Made by a program: the position numbers and the translations under genes. From assembly GCF_000763805.1 (NCBI RefSeq), contig NZ_JRKS01000027.1, forward strand, positions 1 to 37,848: a stretch of 37,848 bases of DNA, given 5' to 3'. Shown here in pieces: positions 28,401 to 36,480 of this stretch (position 1 is its first letter; the number at the start of each line of letters is the position of its first letter). The notes beneath the pieces are model-generated. The model was not told the DNA's origin, did not search any database, and saw nothing but the letters and a program-made list of their open reading frames with translations. The stretch comes from Paracoccus sphaerophysae (GTDB taxonomy: Bacteria; Pseudomonadota; Alphaproteobacteria; Rhodobacterales; Rhodobacteraceae).

Positions 28401-28545
28401 TGGTGAAGTTCGGGTCTTCCTCGCGCCCCAGCCCGCGATACGAGATCAGCCCCGCGACCATCGACACGATCAGCAGGAACCACACCAGCGAGCGGTGGTG
28501 CAGTGCCCAGTCGGACAGGTTGAAGCCGCGGCGGCGTCTCATCAT
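25474..28545 (-). CDS. RND-family efflux permease
   Basis: A 1023-residue inner-membrane proton-driven transporter of the AcrB/MexF superfamily. A first transmembrane helix follows the cytoplasmic start MMRRRRGFNLSDWALHHRSL. The two large periplasmic loops and helix bundles are complete, and the proton-relay Asp pair is in ALGLLVDDAMIAIE near residue 405. The short N-terminus and the GREEDPNFTIK and ITERHNASIARTD stretches suggest the branch that includes VexF/TriC-like pumps rather than AcrB itself. The start overlaps the adaptor stop by 4 nt. With two adaptors upstream and no outer-membrane factor, it would need a TolC-like partner encoded elsewhere. Substrate is not evident. Confidence 0.95.
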   Translation of the reverse strand: MMRRRRGFNLSDWALHHRSLVWFLLIVSMVAGLISYRGLGREEDPNFTIKVMVISAAMPGATIAETLDQVTDRIETKLEELDELDFTRSVTMPGQAIVYVELLPTVRGDDVARTWQRVRNMMGDLRPEFPAEFAGFQFNDNFGDVFGNIYAFTSDGFTRREMRDRVEEIRKQVQGLPAAGKTSLLGVREEQIFLEFSNSRLAALGLNQDQVVQTLAAQNAIAQSGVIQAGPEQVLVRVGGQFETAASIAAVNLRIGDRFFNLGDVATVRRGYADPPQALFRYKGQEAIGLEVAMRQGENIQTYGAQLDAMMDDIAADLPIGIEMHKFADQPHVVEEAVGHFVQALAEAVGIVLIVSFLSLGFRAGFVVTLTIPLVLAITFVILDLYGITLQRISLGALIIALGLLVDDAMIAIETMISRVELGESVTEAASYAWTSIAFPMLSGTLVTVAGFIPIGLNNSAAGEFTFSLFVVIAVSLVISWIVAVLFAPLLGVTFLPRQMAHHSQRAGLLRRTFHALLRLAMRFRWLTVIATFAIFVGSVWGMRFVEQQFFPASDRTEVLIDITERHNASIARTDASVAQLDAFLRDQPEAKFWTSYVGQGAPRFVLAMDVPTPGPFMGQIVIQTADLAARDALKARLSAYAAAEMVGTDVYVKNLEIGPPVGKPVQYRVSSPDPDEARDAARGLAAVIATEPRLRDIALDWNEPARVVRVEVDQDRARQLGLSSTQISGALAALYSGKMVTQLRDGIFLIDVVARGNDEDRRSLESIQNLELSTSTGTPIPLASLARLSYATEQPLIMQRDGVPTVTVKAAVATKDQPATLVTALAARVADYAASLPPSVDIVVGGTVESSAESQAPIAAVVPIMLLIMATLVMIQMQSFRLSLIVFAAAPLGLIGVVAALVPFGVPMGFVAILGILALIGILIRNSIILVHEIESLRAQGRSKWDAVFAATDSRARPILLTAAAASLALIPISRQVFWGPMAFAMMGGIIAGTLITLLFVPALYCVVFGVRREPPPAAEHA

Positions 28546-29669
28546 GGTGCGACTCTCCGGCCAACGGCCTGTCCATCGGTCAGGGAATTGACGCCGCGCG
28601 TCACGATCTCGGCGCCGGGGTCCAGCCCCGCGGTGACCGTGACGCGGCCGCCCGCGGCATCGCCCAGCGTGACCGGATGCCGGGCGACGGTGGCGGTGTC
28701 GCCCGCGCGGGTGACGATCCAGACCGAGGCCGCGCCGCCCGCGTCGCGCAGGACGGCGGCTTCGGGGACGGTCAGCACCGTGGTTTCGCCGCCCTCGGGC
28801 CGGGCGCGGATCAGGCTGCCCAGCCGAAAGCCCGAGGTGTCGGCGAGGTTGATATAGACCCGGCGGGTCCGGGTCTGGGCATCGGCCACCGGCGCGATCC
28901 GGTCCACGGTCCCGCGGACGGGCTGGGCGCCGTCGCCCTCGCGCCAGATCAGATAGGGGGTGCCGGGCTCGATCCCGGCCAGCTGGGCCTCGGTCAGGTC
29001 GATGGCGGCCTCGACCTTGTCTTCGGACGACACGGTCAGGATCGGATCGCCCGCCGCCACGACGGCGCCGGGGGTGGCGGTCACGGCGCTGATGACTCCG
29101 TCCATCGGCGCGGTCATCACCGCAAAGCCTTCGGCGTCGCGGGCCCGTTCCAGTTCGGCCTGCGCCTGCCGCACCGCCGACTGCGCCGCGGCCAGGCCCT
29201 GTTCGGCCTGTTCCAGTTGGGCGCGCGAGGCGACGTTGCGGCTGGCCAGCGACCGGGCGCGGCTTTCGGTGTTGGTGGCGGTGGTCAGGTTGACCTCGGC
29301 CGCGGTCAGCGCGGCCTCGGCGGCGCGCACGGTGCCGGTCAGATCGTCGGGATCCAGACGGGCCAGCAGCTGGCCCTGCGTGACCCGGTCGCCCACGTCC
29401 ACCGGCCGCTCGATCATCCGGCCGAGGGTCTGGAACGCCATCTGCACCTCGGTCCGGGCGGCGATGACGCCGGGGATGCTGCGCGCCTGGGCGGAGGTGT
29501 CGGCGACGATCTCGGTGACCACCGGGCGGGGCGGAGCAGGCGGCGGGGCCTCGTCCTTGCCGCCGAGGAACGGCAGGGTGAAGGCCGCGGCGGGCTGGGC
29601 CATGGGGGCCAGGGCGCCCGCTGCCAGCAGCAGCGACAGCATCAGGTGGCGCAGTATCGGTCGCATCAT
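28542..29669 (-). CDS. RND periplasmic adaptor (membrane fusion protein), second of two
   Basis: A 375-residue HlyD/AcrA-type adaptor bridging the RND pump to an outer-membrane channel. It has a signal peptide (about residues 1-29, MMRPILRHLMLSLLLAAG then a run of alanines), lipoyl halves around VDVGDRVTQGQLLARLDPDDL and APMDGVISAVTATPGAVV, an alpha-hairpin rich in Ala/Gln/Glu between them, and a beta-barrel region after about residue 215. No lipobox cysteine is seen. The ATG at 29669 overlaps the stop of the preceding adaptor by 4 nt; the longer open frame to 29879 would overlap that gene and lacks a signal peptide at its start. Confidence 0.93.
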   Translation of the reverse strand: MMRPILRHLMLSLLLAAGALAPMAQPAAAFTLPFLGGKDEAPPPAPPRPVVTEIVADTSAQARSIPGVIAARTEVQMAFQTLGRMIERPVDVGDRVTQGQLLARLDPDDLTGTVRAAEAALTAAEVNLTTATNTESRARSLASRNVASRAQLEQAEQGLAAAQSAVRQAQAELERARDAEGFAVMTAPMDGVISAVTATPGAVVAAGDPILTVSSEDKVEAAIDLTEAQLAGIEPGTPYLIWREGDGAQPVRGTVDRIAPVADAQTRTRRVYINLADTSGFRLGSLIRARPEGGETTVLTVPEAAVLRDAGGAASVWIVTRAGDTATVARHPVTLGDAAGGRVTVTAGLDPGAEIVTRGVNSLTDGQAVGRRVAP

Positions 29670-30763
29670 GGCCGGGGCTTCCCTTCGGTGACCGACCGGC
29701 CCGGATACATCAGTTGCGACCCTTCCCCGACCACGGTATCGCCCGGCGCGACGCCGGATTTCAGCACCACCCGGCCGGTGTGGAAGCGTTCGACCTCGAC
29801 CGGGGCGATGATGACCGTGCGGTCCGGCCCGATCCGCCACACCGCGGGCGCGGCGCCCGAGGCGGTCAGCGCCGTCCACGGCACCTCGATGCCGGTGCCG
29901 GCCGGCAGGTGCACGGTGGCGACCACGGCGGCGCCCAGCAGGCTGGTGTCCAGGTCGCCCTCGATCGCGGCGCGGATGGTGACCGACCCGGTCGCCGGGT
30001 CGACCAGCGGCGCGATCTCGGTCACCTTGCCGGTCAGCTGCATCTCCGGCCGGTCCAGGGGGCGCAGGCTGACCGAGGCGCCCTGCGCGCTGTCCAGTTG
30101 CGGGCGGTCGGGGACCTGGATCACCGCCTCCAGCCCCGACAGCGTGGCCAGCCGCAGCACCGGCTGCGCGGCGCCGACGACCTGCCCCGGCTCGGCCGAG
30201 CGGCTGGTGACCACGGCATCGGCGGGGGCGGTCAGGACCGTGTCCTCGGCCGCGTTGCGGGCCTGCGCGGCGGCGGTGCGGGCGCGCTGCAGCTCACCCT
30301 CGGCGGCCGACAGGGCCTGCTGGGCGCTGTCCCGGGCGGCGCGGGTGCCGACGCCGCGGCGCAGCATCTCGGCGGCGCGAGTGGCGGCCTGACGGGCCTG
30401 CTGTTCGGCGGCCTCGGCGGCGGCGACCCCGGCGTCGGCCTGGGCCAGCGCCTGCTGCTGCTGGACGCCGTCGGTGCGGGCCAGCTCTTGCCCGGCGGTG
30501 ACGCGATCGCCGGCCTCGACGGTGATCTCGGCGATGCGGCCGCCCTGCGGAAAGGACAGGTCGATGCTGTCGCGCGCGGCGATGGTGCCGGTCAGGTTCA
30601 CGTCGAACACCAGCGGGCGTTCCTGCACCTGCACGAATTCGACGGCAACCGCGTCCGTCGCCGGGGCCGGCTGACCCGCGGGCGCTTCACCGGGGGCGGG
30701 CGCCGCGGTCTGGGCCGCCGCGGGCAGGGCGAACGCGAAAAGCAGGGGGAAAAGGGAACGCAC
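29666..30763 (-). CDS. RND periplasmic adaptor (membrane fusion protein), first of two
   Basis: A 365-residue adaptor, clearly diverged from its downstream partner. I assign a GTG start at 30763, giving signal peptide MRSLFPLLFAFALPAAAQ; the open frame extends further upstream only through non-family sequence. Lipoyl motifs are VEAGDRVTAGQELARTDG and TAPADAVVTSRSAEPGQVV, separated by a long Ala/Gln-rich hairpin. The mature N-terminus is Pro/Ala-rich (about residues 19-38). The ribosome-binding site is weak. It is the first gene of the pump operon and overlaps the second adaptor by 4 nt. Confidence 0.9.
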   Translation of the reverse strand: MRSLFPLLFAFALPAAAQTAAPAPGEAPAGQPAPATDAVAVEFVQVQERPLVFDVNLTGTIAARDSIDLSFPQGGRIAEITVEAGDRVTAGQELARTDGVQQQQALAQADAGVAAAEAAEQQARQAATRAAEMLRRGVGTRAARDSAQQALSAAEGELQRARTAAAQARNAAEDTVLTAPADAVVTSRSAEPGQVVGAAQPVLRLATLSGLEAVIQVPDRPQLDSAQGASVSLRPLDRPEMQLTGKVTEIAPLVDPATGSVTIRAAIEGDLDTSLLGAAVVATVHLPAGTGIEVPWTALTASGAAPAVWRIGPDRTVIIAPVEVERFHTGRVVLKSGVAPGDTVVGEGSQLMYPGRSVTEGKPRP

Positions 30764-30799
30764 CGGACAGCTCAACGGGGGAAAGATCGGTCGAGCCTC

Positions 30800-30805
30800 A
30801 TATAA
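30800..30805 (-). promoter_or_regulatory. Candidate -10 element of the two-adaptor RND operon
   Basis: On the minus strand the sequence TTATAT (30805-30800) is the only A/T-rich hexamer in the 112-bp gap between kynU and the first adaptor, 36 nt before the GTG. There is no good -35; a G-run/C-run pair (817-821 with 829-833 of the 30 kb block) lies in that position. No regulator gene adjoins the operon. Confidence 0.35.
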
Positions 30806-30875
30806 CCGCAGCGGATGGGGGAAGGAAACCCCCGCCAAGCCGCTTTTCGCCTGACGTCGCGGCTGGTGTACCGGC

Positions 30876-32063
30876 CTAGGTGACTGCGGCGCGCCGGTGA
30901 TAATCCGGCCGGTCCCAGGCCCCGGCGGCGAGGATATCGGCCAGCGCGGCCACGGCGCGCTCCACGTCGCCCAAGTCGTTATACAGCGGCGCAAAGCCGA
31001 AGCGCAGCACGTCCGGGGCGCGGAAATCCCCGATCACCCCGCGCGCGATCAGCGCCTGCATGACCGCGTAGGCCTGCGGATGGCGAAAGCCCACCTGGCT
31101 GCCGCGCATGGCGGGATCGCGCGGGGAATGCAGCGTCACGCCGGGGCAGGCGGCCTCGACGCCCTCGATGAACGCCTCGGTCAACTCGACCGACCGGGCG
31201 CGCAGATCGGCCATGCCGACGCCGTCCCACACGTCCAGCGCCGCATCCAGCGCCGCCAGCGCGATGACCGGCGGGGTGCCGACGCGCATCCGCTCGATCC
31301 CCGCCGCCGGGGCATAGCCAAGGTCGAAGGCGAAGGGCGCTGCGTGGCCCATCCAGCCCTGCAGGCAGGGCGCTGCTGCCTCGGCATGGCGCGGGTGGAC
31401 CCAGATGAAGGCCGGGGCGCCGGGCCCGCCGTTCAGATACTTGTAGGTGCAGCCGACCGCGAAATCGGCGTCCGCCCCCAGCGGCTCCACGTCGATGGCG
31501 CCGGCCGAATGCGCCAGGTCCCAGACCGTCAGTGCCCCCGCCGCATGCGCCTGCGCGGTCAGCGCGGCCATGTCGTGGCGGCGGCCGGTGCGGTAATCGA
31601 CCTCGGTCAGCATCAGCACGGCAAGGTCGGGGGTGATCGCCGCCGCGACCTCCTCGGGTGCGACGACGCGCAGTTCGGCCCCCATCACCCGCGCCAGCCC
31701 CTGCGCGACATACAGGTCCGAGGGGAAATTGCCGTCGTCCGACAGGATCACCCGGCGCGAGGGGTTCAGCGCCAGCGCGGCCGACAGCGCCTGAAAGACC
31801 TTGATCGACAGCGTGTCGCCGATCACCACCTGCCCCTCGCCGGCGCCGATCAGCCGCGCGATCCGGTCACCGACACGGCGCGGCTGCACGTACCACCCGG
31901 CGCGGTTCCAGCCGGTGATGAGCATGTCCGCCCATTCGTCGCGCATCATCGCGGCCACCCGATCGGCGGCGTGGGTCGGCATCGGGCCCAGCGAGTTGCC
32001 GTCCAGATAGGTGATGCCCTCGGGCAGGTGGAAGGCGGAGCGCGTGCTGGCAAAGTCGGTCAT
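30876..32063 (-). CDS. kynU: Kynureninase
   Basis: A PLP-dependent enzyme that cleaves L-kynurenine to anthranilate and alanine in tryptophan catabolism. The 395-residue protein has the family start YLDGNSLGPMP, PLP contacts WDLAHSAG (Asp182, His185), and the PLP-binding lysine Lys208 in GCTYKYLNGGPGAPAF. The C-terminal RFGFAPLYNDLGDVERAV is also typical. ATG at 32063 has GAGAGGA upstream; the earlier in-frame ATG lies inside the antiporter gene. It follows the antiporter by 13 nt and is probably co-transcribed with it. The other kynurenine-pathway genes (kynA, kynB) are not here. Confidence 0.96.
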   Translation of the reverse strand: MTDFASTRSAFHLPEGITYLDGNSLGPMPTHAADRVAAMMRDEWADMLITGWNRAGWYVQPRRVGDRIARLIGAGEGQVVIGDTLSIKVFQALSAALALNPSRRVILSDDGNFPSDLYVAQGLARVMGAELRVVAPEEVAAAITPDLAVLMLTEVDYRTGRRHDMAALTAQAHAAGALTVWDLAHSAGAIDVEPLGADADFAVGCTYKYLNGGPGAPAFIWVHPRHAEAAAPCLQGWMGHAAPFAFDLGYAPAAGIERMRVGTPPVIALAALDAALDVWDGVGMADLRARSVELTEAFIEGVEAACPGVTLHSPRDPAMRGSQVGFRHPQAYAVMQALIARGVIGDFRAPDVLRFGFAPLYNDLGDVERAVAALADILAAGAWDRPDYHRRAAVT

Positions 32064-32076
32064 CCGGGCCGTCCTC

Positions 32077-33660
32077 TCAGGTTTCCAGCATGAACTGCAG
32101 GCCCATTTCCTCGACATCCAGATCGCGTTCCAGATTGTGCAGGACCTCGTCCTCGATCAGCCCGGCGCGGTGGATGCGGATCAGTTCGGCGCGGGCGACC
32201 TCGATGCTGGCCTGCAACAGCGCGAAATGCGACTCCATCCGCGGATAAGAGGCCTGGGCGTCCTCGGCGAACCGTTCCGTCGAGCGCAGCCGCTGGCGCG
32301 ACTGCTCCAGCAGCTGCGGGTGGATCACCGTGCCGTCGGGGCCGACCGCGTGGCGTTCAACAAGGGCGTTTCGGACCCGCGCCATCGCCGCCTCGGCCTG
32401 ATACAGGCTGAGCTTGGCGGGCGGGTCCAGGTCGCGGGGCCGCACGAGGCCGATCAGCGCGCCCAGGGTGGTCCCCTGCACGACGACGGTGGCAAAGATC
32501 ACCGCAAAGGCCGTGACCAGCATCAGGTCGCGGCCCGGCATCTGGGCTGGCAGGCTCAGCGCGACGGCCAGCGTCACCACCCCGCGCATCCCGGCCCAGC
32601 CGAGGATCACGCCCTGCCGCAGGCCCAGCGGCCGCGCCCGGCGCAGGCCCAGGCGCTGCAGCAGCGCGAGGATGGCGTCGGACCCCAATATCCACGCGAA
32701 GCGCGCCACGATCACCGCCAGCACCACCCCCATGACCGGCACCGCCATGGTCTGCGCGACCGCGCCGATCCCGCCCAGCCGGTCCAGCACGCCACGCAGC
32801 GAAAAGCCGATCAGGATGAACACCAGCGCTTCCAGCACGAAGACCAGCGTCCCGCCCACCGCCCCGGCGCGCAGCCGCACGCCGGCGGGAAAGATGACGT
32901 GCTGGTACCAGCCGAGGATCAGCCCGGCGATCACCGTGGCGATCACGCCCGAGACGTGCAGCGCCTCGCCGGCCAGGTAGGACGCCCAGGACAGCATCAG
33001 CGTGGCGGCGAGGATCAGCATCGGGTCGTCCATCTGCCGCACGATCAGGATCCAGACCCCGCCCGCGACCAGCCCGACCAGCGCCCCGCCCAGCGCCAAC
33101 ACCAGGAAGCTTTGCGCCGCATCGCCTGCGTCGAACACCCCGCTGAGCGTCGCCGCCACCGCAAAGCGGAACAGCACCAGCCCGGTGGCGTCGTTCAGAA
33201 GGCTCTCGCCTTCCAGCATCGCCCGCAGGCGCCGGGGCAGCCGGACGTGCTGCAGCACCGCGCGGGCCGAGACCGCGTCGGGCGGCGAGACGATGGCGCC
33301 CAGCGCAAAGCACGCGGCCCAGGGCAGCGCCGGCACCAGCCAGTGCGCGACGACGCCGACGACCAGCGTGGTGAACACCACTGCGCCCACGGCCAGCGAC
33401 AGGATGCCCGGCAGGTGCCGCCGGAACCGGCCCAGGGCGGTGAAATAGGCGCCGTCCATGAGCAGCGGCGGCAGGAAGAACGCCAGCGCCAGTTCCGGGT
33501 CGAGTTCGACATGCGGCAGGCCGGGCACGAAGGCGAGCCCGCCGCCGCCGACCAGCAGCGCGGCCGAGGGCGGCAGCCGCAGCCGCTGCGCCAGCCAGGA
33601 CAGCCCGATGACGATGGCCAGCAGGACGAGGACGAGTTCGAAGGTCTCGACGGCGTGCAT
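32077..33660 (-). CDS. CPA1-family Na+/H+ antiporter
   Basis: A 527-residue inner-membrane monovalent cation/proton antiporter. It has about 12 hydrophobic helices over residues 1-410, the ion-site motif ALGAIVSPPDAVSA, the helix-5 stretch LEGESLLNDATGLVLF (conserved Asn-Asp), and GWAGMRGVVTLAVALSLP. A cytoplasmic tail of about 110 charged residues follows and may be regulatory. ATG at 33660 (MHAVETFELV) is chosen because hydrophobic homology starts there and GGAG lies 6 nt upstream. It is 73 nt downstream of glyS with no terminator seen, so read-through from glyS is possible. Confidence 0.93.
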   Translation of the reverse strand: MHAVETFELVLVLLAIVIGLSWLAQRLRLPPSAALLVGGGGLAFVPGLPHVELDPELALAFFLPPLLMDGAYFTALGRFRRHLPGILSLAVGAVVFTTLVVGVVAHWLVPALPWAACFALGAIVSPPDAVSARAVLQHVRLPRRLRAMLEGESLLNDATGLVLFRFAVAATLSGVFDAGDAAQSFLVLALGGALVGLVAGGVWILIVRQMDDPMLILAATLMLSWASYLAGEALHVSGVIATVIAGLILGWYQHVIFPAGVRLRAGAVGGTLVFVLEALVFILIGFSLRGVLDRLGGIGAVAQTMAVPVMGVVLAVIVARFAWILGSDAILALLQRLGLRRARPLGLRQGVILGWAGMRGVVTLAVALSLPAQMPGRDLMLVTAFAVIFATVVVQGTTLGALIGLVRPRDLDPPAKLSLYQAEAAMARVRNALVERHAVGPDGTVIHPQLLEQSRQRLRSTERFAEDAQASYPRMESHFALLQASIEVARAELIRIHRAGLIEDEVLHNLERDLDVEEMGLQFMLET

Positions 33661-33733
33661 GGGCGGCTCCGCGCTGAACGGCAAGGGGGGGAGAGTGCCT
33701 GTGCCCGCCCGCCGCCGCAAACGGGGGGAAGGG

Positions 33734-35998
33734 TTAGCCCTCGATGCGGCCGAAATCGGCGACCAGCCGGCCGGCCTCGCGGATGCGGGACAGCAGGTTC
33801 AGGCGGTTGCGGCGCAGGATCGGGTTGTCGCTGTTGACCTGCACCGCCTCGAAGAACGCATCGACCGGCGCGCGCAGCGCGGCAATGGCGGTCATCGCGG
33901 CGGGGAAGTCCTCGGCCGCGACCGCCGAGCGGATGCGCGGCTCGGCGGCGTCGAGCGCAGCGAAGAGCGCGCGTTCCGCGTCGGTGTCGGCGAATTTCGG
34001 ATCAGCGCCAAAGGAGTATTCGACGCCATCCGCGGCCTCGGCCTGGGCGAGGATGTTCGCGGCGCGCTTGAGCCCCTGCAGCAGGTTCGGCCCGTCCGCG
34101 GTCATCAGCATGTCGTTCAGCGCCGTGGTGCGGGCGACGACGAGGGTGAGGTCGTCGTTGTTCTCCATGGCCAGCACGGCGTCGATCACGTCATGGCGGA
34201 TGCCCTGGTCGCGGAGATGGACCTTGAGGCGGTCGTGGAGAAAGGCGAGGAGGTCGCGGGGAAGTTCGCTCAAATCCCCCGAATAATCAGCAAAAACCTC
34301 TTTCTCGCCGTCGACCCATCGCATGTGGGAAACGATCATGCCTTTTTGCGCGGCTTCCGTTGCCAGTCTCGCCGCTGCCTTCTCAATTTCCTCACGCGAG
34401 AATCCTAGCGTTTCCCCATAGTCCCAGAGTTGGTCGGCAACGCGGATATAGGTGGCCCAACTAAGCTGAGAGCTTATCCTTGCACCCGACTCCCTGATTA
34501 CGTTCAACAACCCCAATCGCACCCCATTCCCCAGCACCAGCCGGATCACCCCCAGCGCCGCGCGGCGCAGCGCATAGGGGTCCTTGCTCCCGGTGGGCTT
34601 CTCGTCGATCGCCCAGAACCCAGTCAGCGTGTCCAGCTTGTCGGCCAGCGCCACCGCCACCGACACCGGCGCCGAGGGCACCGCGTCGCTCGGCCCCAGC
34701 GGCGAATAGTGGTCCCGCGCCGCGTCGGCCACTGCGGCATCCAGCCCGGCCTCCAGCGCGTAATAGCGGCCCATCGTGCCCTGCAGCTCGGGGAACTCGC
34801 CGACCATCGCGGACCGCAGGTCCAGCTTGGCGCCCTTCGCCGCCTGCTCGGCCAGCGCCGGGTCCGCGCCCACAGCCGGCGCGATCTCGCGGGCCAGCGC
34901 GGCGATGCGCTCGACCCGGTCCGCCTGCGAACCCAGCTTGGCGTGGAAGGTCACCGCCTTCAGCCCCTCGGCCCAGTCGGTCATGCCCGATTTCGCCTCG
35001 CGCAGGTCGTTCTGCCAGAAGAACGCCGCGTCCGACAGCCGGGCGGCCAGCACGCGCTGGTTGCCGGCCAGGATCGTGGCGCCGTGATCGGGCGTCTCGA
35101 TGTTGGCGACGGTCACATAGCCCTCGATCCGGCCGGTCGAGGGGTTGCGGGCGGACAGGAACTTCTGGTGCTCCTTCATCGAGGTCTGCAGCACCTCGGG
35201 GGGCAGGGACAGGAAGCGGTCCTCGATCACGCCCATCAGCGGCACAGGCCATTCGACCAGCCCGGCCAGCTCGGTCATCAGCGCGTCGTCGGGCACGATC
35301 TCCCACCCGCGGGCAAAGGCGAGGTTCGCGGCCTCTTGGCGGATCGCGGCCTCGCGTTCGGCGGGGTCGAGCATGACCCGCGCGCGGCGCAGCTTGGCGG
35401 CATAGTCGTCAAAGCCGGTCACCGCGAACGCGGCGGGCGCCATGAAGCGATGGCCGCGGGTCGTGTCGCCGGCGGCGATGCCGTCCACGGTCAGCTTCAC
35501 GACCTGCGCGCCGGCCTCGTCGGACAGCAGGCACAGGATGGAGTGCAGCGGGCGCACCCACCGCAGGTTCCCCGACCCCCAGCGCATCGACTTGGGCCAG
35601 AGGAAATCGCGGATCACGCGGTCCAGCACCTCGGCCACGATCTCGGCGGCCGGGCGTCCGGGCCTTTCGATGACGGCGAAATACGCCTCGCCCTTCTTCT
35701 CGGCCCGCTTTTCCAGCTGCTCCAGCGTCAGCCCGGTCGACCGCAGGAAGCCCTGCAGCGCAGCCTCGGGGGCATCGGTGCGGGGCCCCTTGCGTTCCTC
35801 GCGCACGGGCTGCGACTGAGCGTCCAGCCCCTCGACCGCCAGCGTCAGGCGGCGGGGGGTCGAGAACGCGCCGGCCGAGCGATAGGTCAGCCCGGCCTCG
35901 ACCAGCCCGTCGGTCATCAGGCGACGCAGGTCCTCGCGCGCCTTCGGCTGCATCCTGGCGGGGATTTCCTCGGAAAACAGCTCGATCAGCAGGTCCAT
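33734..35998 (-). CDS. glyS: Glycine--tRNA ligase beta subunit
   Basis: The tRNA-binding subunit of the alpha2beta2 glycyl-tRNA synthetase. It starts [16 protein letters not shown], typical of GlyS, and contains MRWGSGNLRWVRPLHSI, TMKE-like TSMKEHQKFLSAR, FHAKLGSQADRV and DKLDTLTGFWAI, then the C-terminal anticodon-binding region around VNSDNPILRRNRLNLL. At 754 residues it is longer than E. coli GlyS (689). Much of the excess is about 65 residues near 499-579 whose DNA is only about 54% G+C by hand count (34261-34500). The start overlaps the preceding stop by one base (TGATG). Confidence 0.97.
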   Translation of the reverse strand: MDLLIELFSEEIPARMQPKAREDLRRLMTDGLVEAGLTYRSAGAFSTPRRLTLAVEGLDAQSQPVREERKGPRTDAPEAALQGFLRSTGLTLEQLEKRAEKKGEAYFAVIERPGRPAAEIVAEVLDRVIRDFLWPKSMRWGSGNLRWVRPLHSILCLLSDEAGAQVVKLTVDGIAAGDTTRGHRFMAPAAFAVTGFDDYAAKLRRARVMLDPAEREAAIRQEAANLAFARGWEIVPDDALMTELAGLVEWPVPLMGVIEDRFLSLPPEVLQTSMKEHQKFLSARNPSTGRIEGYVTVANIETPDHGATILAGNQRVLAARLSDAAFFWQNDLREAKSGMTDWAEGLKAVTFHAKLGSQADRVERIAALAREIAPAVGADPALAEQAAKGAKLDLRSAMVGEFPELQGTMGRYYALEAGLDAAVADAARDHYSPLGPSDAVPSAPVSVAVALADKLDTLTGFWAIDEKPTGSKDPYALRRAALGVIRLVLGNGVRLGLLNVIRESGARISSQLSWATYIRVADQLWDYGETLGFSREEIEKAAARLATEAAQKGMIVSHMRWVDGEKEVFADYSGDLSELPRDLLAFLHDRLKVHLRDQGIRHDVIDAVLAMENNDDLTLVVARTTALNDMLMTADGPNLLQGLKRAANILAQAEAADGVEYSFGADPKFADTDAERALFAALDAAEPRIRSAVAAEDFPAAMTAIAALRAPVDAFFEAVQVNSDNPILRRNRLNLLSRIREAGRLVADFGRIEG

Positions 35999-36480
35999 CA
36001 GTCCATCACTCCGCGTGCCGGGGTCTTGTCGTTGATCTGGTGCCAGGCAAAGGCGCGGCCGTCGGGATAGACGATCAGCACCCGGTCCACGTCCGGATGA
36101 ACCTCGGACTGGCCGAGGATCGCCTTGGCATTGCCGGCCTCCAGATCGGCGGTCAGCGCCTTCGAGGAATAGCACTGGAACCAGCCCGGCCCGTTCAGCG
36201 GCGTCGCGGCGGGATATGGGGCGGCGTCGGCAACCTCGGCCGGGTCCAGCGTGAAGCAGGCGCGATAGCGGATCGGCGACGAGGTCGCGTCGATGGCCTT
36301 GAAGCCCTGGATCGCCACCGGATGGGTGGTGCCGTCCGGGCGGGTCACGACGATCTGTTGCGCGCCGGTCAGCTCGTTCACCTCTTCGTAGAAGCCATAA
36401 ACCTGCAGATACCAGACGGCGAACCCGGCCAGCACGGCCACGAGCACCAGCATCGAGGCCATGATCTTGCCGGCGGTCAT
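35998..36480 (-). CDS. Small membrane-anchored protein encoded between glyQ and glyS
   Basis: A 160-residue protein with one N-terminal hydrophobic helix (about residues 7-26, [19 protein letters not shown]) and a presumably periplasmic globular part containing two cysteines (in RACFTLD and WFQCYSS) that could form a disulfide. It resembles the conserved Rhodobacteraceae hypothetical proteins found between glyQ and glyS (DUF6446 in my memory, not checked). No enzymatic motif is visible. It overlaps glyQ by 4 nt (ATGA) and glyS by 1 nt, so it is translated with the synthetase. Function unknown. Confidence 0.85.
   Translation of the reverse strand: MTAGKIMASMLVLVAVLAGFAVWYLQVYGFYEEVNELTGAQQIVVTRPDGTTHPVAIQGFKAIDATSSPIRYRACFTLDPAEVADAAPYPAATPLNGPGWFQCYSSKALTADLEAGNAKAILGQSEVHPDVDRVLIVYPDGRAFAWHQINDKTPARGVMD

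Noticed and set aside
30817..30833. A G5/C5 inverted repeat with a 7-nt loop after kynU, considered as a terminator
   Set aside because: Only 5 bp of stem, no following T-run on the minus strand, and it overlaps the likely promoter region of the next operon.
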